From Pseudomonadales bacterium (lineage in GTDB: Bacteria > Pseudomonadota > Gammaproteobacteria > Pseudomonadales > Azotimanducaceae), in NCBI GenBank assembly GCA_019090615.1, contig JAHRVQ010000065.1:1-54532 (forward strand): 54,532 bases of DNA. The letters run 5' to 3'. The notes below the pieces were generated by a model. The model had not been told where the DNA came from. It worked only from the letters and a program-made list of their open reading frames with translations, and searched no databases. Every line of letters begins with the position of its first letter. Positions within the stretch are counted from its first letter, which is position 1. This document shows positions 49,942-54,532 of the stretch, piece by piece. Made by a program: the position numbers and the translations under genes.

Positions 49942-50389
49942 AAAGCTGCGGCTTGTCTCGGGCAGAAAGTGGCCCGCAGATCAGCAGAACACGCGCCAAA
50001 CAGAGATTGATATAACAGCAGAAATAATAGTACACGGCTAATGGAGCTATCCTTCGCCGTAGCAACGGCAACGATCAAGTAAATTCAGGCACCTAAACAA
50101 GAGACGTCAAAAGAGTATAGCCCTGAGTAAGACAGCGCTATTGACCAATACGTGGCTTAGTTGGATAGTGTAAACCACAGTTTGTTATTGTGAAATGAAT
50201 TTTGTCTAGCGCTCTTATTAGGGCCACCAGCTAATTAGAGCCATCAGCTAATTAGAGCCACCAGCTGAGGCAAAAGATTGGATCATTCTGCGAGGTTACC
50301 TCGTTAGTTAATTTTTGACAGCGTAATTACGGGGACTTTACCGATGGTCACCACAAACCTCAATTGTTCCATTCTTAATGGCTCCACTC
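49942..50389. other. 448-bp gap with repeats and a small palindrome
   Basis: It contains a 17-bp tandem repeat (50224-50266), the start of a 15-bp repeat (50366 on), and the 13-bp palindrome CGAGGT-T-ACCTCG (50291-50303), which could be an operator or hairpin. No gene recognised. Confidence 0.6.
50224..50266. repeat. 17-bp tandem repeat, 2.5 copies
   Basis: CCACCAGCTAATTAGAG and CCATCAGCTAATTAGAG lie end to end, then CCACCAGCT. Intergenic. Confidence 0.9.
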
Positions 50390-50403
50390 TTAATCGTTCC
50401 ACC
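50366..50403. repeat. 15-bp tandem repeat over a stop codon
   Basis: GTTCCATTCTTAATG, GCTCCACTCTTAATC and GTTCCACC lie end to end. The SDR stop codon (TTA at 50390-50392) is inside the second unit, and the first unit carries an equivalent second stop (TTA at 50375-50377). Confidence 0.85.
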
Positions 50404-51151
50404 AGGGCCTGTCTGAAAACGAACGCATATCAATTTCGTGGCTCCAGGTTGAGCGGTGTTGTTGAGCTATATGAAAATAGGTATCAGCGATATGGTCAGG
50501 CACCATGAGGCCATCAGCTTGACCGCGGCTTTCACGCAGGGCTTTAAATTGTTCTGGGCCGAGCATTTTGCCGAGGGTATCGGGCGCATCAACCGCGCCA
50601 TCCAGCGTGATATGGGCAATATGAATCCCTTTAGGACCAAATTCAGCATTCAGTGACTGGCACAATAGTCGCCGCCCGCCCATGGCTGCAGCATGAGAAT
50701 GCTGGCCAGCATTGCCTCGCATCGCGGCAGTTGCAGAGGTCACCAGCACCGTGCCTTTGCCCCTCGCCAGCATCAGCGGCATAACGGCACTGGCAAGCCT
50801 AAACAACGCAAAAGTTGCCATTTGCCAGCCCAATTCAAAGGCCTTGTAGCTAGTATCCGCCAGCGACCGATCGCCAATTTGCGCGCCTAAATTGAACACC
50901 ACAACTTCGATCGGGCCAATATCTTGCTCAACCTGGGCAACCCGATCCTCAATGGCATTAGCATCTATTGCGTTCAACAGAAAACCCGTCGCCAGGCCAT
51001 CATCAGCTTCTATATCTGCGACCAGTTTATTCAGCCCCTGCTGGTCGCTCCGGCGGCACAATACGGCGTGATAACCTTCCCGCGCAAACCGCGCGCCCAC
51101 CGTGCCACCAATCCCCGCCCCGGCGCCAATCACTAAACATACTGGTTTCAT
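50390..51151 (-). CDS. Atypical SDR-family protein lacking catalytic Tyr and Lys, 253 aa
   Basis: A Rossmann protein of the short-chain dehydrogenase family: glycine motif GAGAGIG (9-15), VVFNLGAQ (NNAG equivalent) and Ser139 in VTSATAAM. At the places where Tyr and Lys should be (about 152 and 156) it has Ser and Ala, in HSHAAAMGGRRLL; the family otherwise continues GPKGIHIAHITLDGAVD. A related subgroup has F-x3-K instead of Y-x3-K; here both are gone, so it may bind NAD(P) or a ligand without classical turnover. SPF: starts at ATG 51151; stands alone before the hsd operon. Confidence 0.8.
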   Translation of the reverse strand: MKPVCLVIGAGAGIGGTVGARFAREGYHAVLCRRSDQQGLNKLVADIEADDGLATGFLLNAIDANAIEDRVAQVEQDIGPIEVVVFNLGAQIGDRSLADTSYKAFELGWQMATFALFRLASAVMPLMLARGKGTVLVTSATAAMRGNAGQHSHAAAMGGRRLLCQSLNAEFGPKGIHIAHITLDGAVDAPDTLGKMLGPEQFKALRESRGQADGLMVPDHIADTYFHIAQQHRSTWSHEIDMRSFSDRPWWND

Positions 51152-51601
51152 TGCGTACTCTCCCTTTGGTTATCAATATAACTGAAAATCGATACTAACT
51201 GGAACCCCGCGCCGTTTTACGCCTGTTGGCTGCAGCACATGGCCATTTAGCCGAAATTAAAAATAGCATTACAAGCACCGATGCAAGCTACAGGGGCGTT
51301 CTATTTTACAACTACAACCTGCCGTAAAAGCAGCGAATATCTACTAATAGCTACTAATAGCTACTAATTTAAGTACGCAACGGCATTATCAGCTGGATTT
51401 GAATAAATGCAGCGAGAGACAAGGGACTAAGCAAGGCAAGGCATTACCCAACAAGAATTACTCAAAATACTAGAAAACAAAACCGTAAGTAAACTAGCGA
51501 GCGCATACGAACTAGCAGTCAGAGCAAATGCCAGTCAAACTACCTTAGTCGAGGCGCTAGCAATAAAGCGGTCAACAAAAGTTGAAGCCATTTTACCCGC
51601 T
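51152..51601. other. 450-bp gap upstream of hsdM
   Basis: It holds a 10-bp tandem repeat (51341-51368) and, from 51436 on, a stretch of sequence open in the hsdM frame without any start codon before 51602. Promoters of the SDR and hsd genes should lie here; no operator was recognised. Confidence 0.55.
51341..51368. repeat. 10-bp tandem repeat, 2.8 copies
   Basis: CTACTAATAG at 51341 and 51351, then CTACTAAT. Exact copies, in the gap before hsdM. Confidence 0.9.
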
Positions 51602-53155
51602 ATGGCTGTTGGCAAATCGAAATTGACAATGAATACTAAAAAGGCAACAACCAACCTTATGTTCGAACAAACCTTCAAAAATATCGACGACACGCTGTGG
51701 AAAGACGCGGGCTGTTCCAGCGAGCTAGATTACACCGAGCAATCGTCATGGATGTTATTCCTTAAATATCTTGATGACCTGGAATACACAAAATCCCAGG
51801 AAGCCGAGCTATTAGGCGAACAATACCAATACATCATCGATGCACAACACCGCTGGGGTAGCTGGGCGGCACCCCATAATGCAGACGGTAGCTTTGATCA
51901 CGATAACGCCCTGACGGGCAGTGACCTGATGGACTATGTGGATGGTGAGCTATTCCCCTACCTTAAAGGTTTCAAGCAGCGTGCTGAAAGCGCAAACACC
52001 ATCGAATACAAGATTGGTGAAATCTTCGGCGAGATTAAAAATAAAATCCAGAGCGGTTATTCACTGCGCGATGCGCTGGAAAAAGTCGATGAGTTGCGCT
52101 TTCGCTCTCAGGAAGAGAAGCACGAGCTATCACACCTGTACGAAGCAAAAATCAAAAACATGGGCAATGCCGGGCGTAATGGCGGTGAATATTACACCCC
52201 ACGGCCTTTGATTCGCGCCATGATCGACGTGCTTCAACCACAAATCGGCGAAACCATTTACGACGGTGCAGCAGGTTCGGCGGGTTTTTTGTGCGAAGCC
52301 TACGATTATTTACGACAAGGTGGCCACGTGGGCATAAAAAGCAAACAGTCGCTATCTACTAGCAACCTTAAAACCCTGCAAGAAAACACCTTCTACGCCA
52401 AAGAGAAAAAATCACTGGCCTATGTCATCGCCATCATGAACATGATTCTGCATGGCATTGAAGCGCCTAATGTGATCCACACCAATACACTGGGTGAAAA
52501 CCTGCGTGACGTTACGCCTGGGCAGCAGCACGATATCATACTGGCTAACCCGCCCTTTGGTGGCAAAGAGCGCAAAGAAGTGCAGCAAAACTTCCCCATT
52601 AAAACCGGTGAAACCGCCTACTTGTTTTTGCAGCACTTTATCAAAATGCTCAAACCCGGTGGCCGTGCTGCCATCGTTATTAAAAATACCTTTTTATCCA
52701 ACGCTGATAACGCCTCAATTGCCCTGCGTAAAGAGCTACTAGAAAACTGCAACTTGCACACAGTACTGGATTGCCCAGCGAAAACCTTTATAGGAGCGGG
52801 GGTTAAAACCGTGGTGTTGTTTTTTACCAAGGGCGAGCCTACGCAAAAGACTTGGTTCTATCAGCTAGACCCAGGGCGTAGCTTGGGTAAAACCAATCCG
52901 CTGAACGATAAGGACTTAAAAGAATTTGTTGGGTTGCAAAGTGCAGCCATGAGCGGAGATAAGAGTGCAGAGTCTGAAAAGTCTTGGTCATTGGGTGTTG
53001 ATAAGTTAGATGAAGCCACTTGGGATTTATCGGTTAATAATCCCAATGCTGAAGAGGAAGCGCCACTGCGTGAACCTCAAGCCATCATTGAAGAAATTAT
53101 CGCGCTGGATAAAGAGAGCGAGATAATTCTTGGTAAGATTCAGGAGTTGTTATGA
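51602..53155 (+). CDS. hsdM: Type I restriction-modification DNA methyltransferase HsdM, 517 aa
   Basis: N6-adenine methyltransferase subunit that also forms the core of the restriction complex. The N-terminal helical domain (MFEQTFKNIDDTLWKDAGCS from residue 20) is followed by GEYYTPR (195-201), SAM-binding DGAAGSAGF (221-229) and the catalytic NPPF (316-319). The start may be ATG 51602 or ATG 51629; neither has a clear SD, and family proteins begin near the second. Overlaps hsdS by 4 bp (ATGA). First gene of the hsdM-hsdS-fic operon; hsdR is expected beyond the window. Confidence 0.95.
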   Translation: MAVGKSKLTMNTKKATTNLMFEQTFKNIDDTLWKDAGCSSELDYTEQSSWMLFLKYLDDLEYTKSQEAELLGEQYQYIIDAQHRWGSWAAPHNADGSFDHDNALTGSDLMDYVDGELFPYLKGFKQRAESANTIEYKIGEIFGEIKNKIQSGYSLRDALEKVDELRFRSQEEKHELSHLYEAKIKNMGNAGRNGGEYYTPRPLIRAMIDVLQPQIGETIYDGAAGSAGFLCEAYDYLRQGGHVGIKSKQSLSTSNLKTLQENTFYAKEKKSLAYVIAIMNMILHGIEAPNVIHTNTLGENLRDVTPGQQHDIILANPPFGGKERKEVQQNFPIKTGETAYLFLQHFIKMLKPGGRAAIVIKNTFLSNADNASIALRKELLENCNLHTVLDCPAKTFIGAGVKTVVLFFTKGEPTQKTWFYQLDPGRSLGKTNPLNDKDLKEFVGLQSAAMSGDKSAESEKSWSLGVDKLDEATWDLSVNNPNAEEEAPLREPQAIIEEIIALDKESEIILGKIQELL

Positions 53156-54351
53156 GTTCGTTGAATTCTAAATCTTTAGGTGAGGTTTGTGAGTTTTTTA
53201 ATGGTAAAGCTCATGAAAAATCTATTTCCGAAGATGGTCAATTTAAAGTTATAAACTCTAAATTTATTTCTTCACAAGGTAAGGTTTTTAAATTAACTGA
53301 CAATATGATGTTTCCTTTGTACATAGGGGATATTTGCCTGGTCATGAGTGACGTTCCAAATGGGAAAACGCTAGCAAAATGTTTTCTGATCGATGCTGAT
53401 GATACGTACTCATTAAACCAACGGATCTGTGCGATTAGAACAGATAGCTTCGATCTTAAATTTTTGTATTATCAATTGAATAGGCACCCATTTTTATTAG
53501 CATTTAATAATGGTGAAAATCAAACTAATCTTAGAAAGAACGATATATTAAGCTGCCCATTATGGGTTCCCCCCATCCCCGAACAAAAACACATAGTCGC
53601 CATCCTCGATCAAGCCTTTGCCGATATCGAGCTAGCCCACGCCAAGACCGAACAAAACCTCCTTAACGCCCGCGAACTGTTTGAAAGCTATCTAAATGGC
53701 ATATTTACTCAACGAGGAGATGGTTGGGCAGAAAGCCCGTTGGGCGAGATTGCTGAGTTAGTTGATTCTTTACATAAGACACCTAAGTACATAAAAGAAG
53801 GTGGCTACCCAATGGTTAGAGTGACGGAGATAAAAAAAAGTGGTTTGAATCTAAAGAATGCTAAAAGGGTTGACGAGGAGGTTTATAATGAATTTTCAAA
53901 AAGGCATAAGTCGAGCATTGGCGATATAATTTTATCTCGTGTTGGAGCTTCTTATGGGGTTCCTGTTATTGTAGAGACAGATGAGTTGTTTTGCCTTGGT
54001 CAAAATACTGTTTTTATTCTTCCTAAAATAAACCCCTACTGGCTCTATTATTTTTTACTGAGTCCGGTGGCTAAGAATCAAATCGATAGTTTCGCTGCTG
54101 GTAGCGCGCAACCGACAGTTAGTATGAAAAGTATTAGACAGATTAGTGTTCCAATGCCGCTAAGATCTACTCAAGATAAAATAGAATTAGAAATAAAAAT
54201 TGCTTTGAGAGCGTTGAAGGATCTCGAAGTGATTTATTCAAATAAGTTAAATCTAATAGACGAACTCAAAAAATCCATCCTACAAAAAGCCTTCTCCGGC
54301 GAACTGACCAAGACACCTAATGCAGGTATGAGCAAAGGATCAACCGCATGA
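53152..54351 (+). CDS. hsdS: Type I restriction-modification specificity subunit HsdS, 399 aa
   Basis: Two target-recognition domains set the bipartite DNA site. TRD1 (about 1-140) ends in the conserved helix PPIPEQKHIVAILDQAFADI and AKTEQNLLNARELFESYL; TRD2 (about 190-345) ends with STQDKIELEIKIALRAL and the second helix NLIDELKKSILQKAFSGEL. The TRDs are visibly more AT-rich than the conserved helices and hsdM, as expected for exchangeable specificity segments. It overlaps hsdM at its start and the fic gene at its stop by 4 bp each. Confidence 0.93.
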   Translation: MSSLNSKSLGEVCEFFNGKAHEKSISEDGQFKVINSKFISSQGKVFKLTDNMMFPLYIGDICLVMSDVPNGKTLAKCFLIDADDTYSLNQRICAIRTDSFDLKFLYYQLNRHPFLLAFNNGENQTNLRKNDILSCPLWVPPIPEQKHIVAILDQAFADIELAHAKTEQNLLNARELFESYLNGIFTQRGDGWAESPLGEIAELVDSLHKTPKYIKEGGYPMVRVTEIKKSGLNLKNAKRVDEEVYNEFSKRHKSSIGDIILSRVGASYGVPVIVETDELFCLGQNTVFILPKINPYWLYYFLLSPVAKNQIDSFAAGSAQPTVSMKSIRQISVPMPLRSTQDKIELEIKIALRALKDLEVIYSNKLNLIDELKKSILQKAFSGELTKTPNAGMSKGSTA

Positions 54352-54532
54352 AACCTTATGAGCCAGCTCAACTGCCCATTGAGAATCTAGATTACCGTCT
54401 GCTGTTTGCCTTGGTGGGTGAGGCTAATGCGGAGCTGGCTCGTTACGATGGTTTGCTGCAGGGCATTCCTGATCCGGCCGTGATGTTATCGCCACTGACC
54501 ACCCGAGAGGCTGTTTTGTCTTCAAAAATAGA
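54348..54532 (+). CDS. Fic-family protein, N-terminal part (cut by window end)
   Basis: The 61 visible residues include LPIENLDYRLLFALVGEANA, then ELARYDGLLQGIPDPAVMLS and PLTTREAVLSSKI, which is the Fic N-terminal domain with the start of the S/T-x-x-x-E/K-I-E inhibitory helix region. Fic proteins usually AMP-ylate other proteins. The ATG overlaps the hsdS stop (ATGA). Fic genes between hsdS and hsdR are a recurring arrangement in type I systems; the catalytic HPFx(D/E)GN motif lies beyond the window. Confidence 0.88.
   Translation, partial: MKPYEPAQLPIENLDYRLLFALVGEANAELARYDGLLQGIPDPAVMLSPLTTREAVLSSKI

Noticed and set aside
38444-50000. Complete exopolysaccharide/exosortase locus
   Set aside because: No exosortase, polymerase, chain-length regulator or export gene was found; only transferases, methyltransferases, a flippase and PEP-CTERM substrates are present.

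Overview
The window looks like chromosomal DNA of a gammaproteobacterium of moderate GC content, most likely marine or environmental. This placement is inference. It rests on a BolA protein, an OxyR with the canonical two-cysteine motif, a PA4780-type RIO kinase, a CpdA-like phosphoesterase, PEP-CTERM proteins beside sugar-polymer genes, and abundant Baeyer-Villiger monooxygenase, CaiB and amidohydrolase genes. No rRNA, tRNA, CRISPR array or prophage was recognised.

Layout. 1-2.5 kb is an integron-type cassette array: small + strand genes (two unknown proteins, two GNAT acetyltransferases) separated by attC-like sites, with no integrase in view. 2.5-4.4 kb is a graveyard of mobile and addiction genes: a probable group II intron 5' fragment, a frameshifted ParE-like toxin with its antitoxin, a broken XRE regulator, and a truncated REP-associated (RAYT) transposase. 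4.5-15.2 kb holds ordinary chromosomal genes: bolA, two HAD phosphatases, a 680-residue lipoprotein, a DUF2889 protein, a CpdA-like phosphoesterase, a PEP-mutase/isocitrate-lyase family protein divergent from a LysR regulator, and a RIO kinase.

15.3-36 kb is a catabolic region. It holds a carotenoid-oxygenase-family protein divergent from a TetR regulator, two type I Baeyer-Villiger monooxygenases, a ketopantoate-reductase-like protein, and an SDR. A minus-strand series runs CaiB, amidohydrolase, VOC, MarR, PPOX flavoprotein, DCC1-like, DUF1330, with a 42-bp perfect palindrome upstream of marR. clpB and hsp20, each with a sigma-32-like promoter, sit inside this region. At 34.1-37.8 kb a sigma-54 activator is divergent from a two-gene operon that has a near-consensus -24/-12 promoter; the operon encodes a tandem-duplicated YdhR-like protein and a glutathionyl-hydroquinone reductase.

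38.4-50 kb is a polysaccharide region: three glycosyltransferases, two methyltransferases and a flippase, with two PEP-CTERM proteins (one with a sigma-54 promoter) and an oxyR/peroxiredoxin pair interspersed. 51.6 kb to the end is a type I restriction-modification operon, hsdM-hsdS-fic, cut by the window edge.

The most striking unexplained signal is a large number of short tandem repeats (period 9-20 bp). Many lie exactly across start or stop codons. The best candidate for a little-described system is the sigma-54 divergon at 34.1-37.8 kb.
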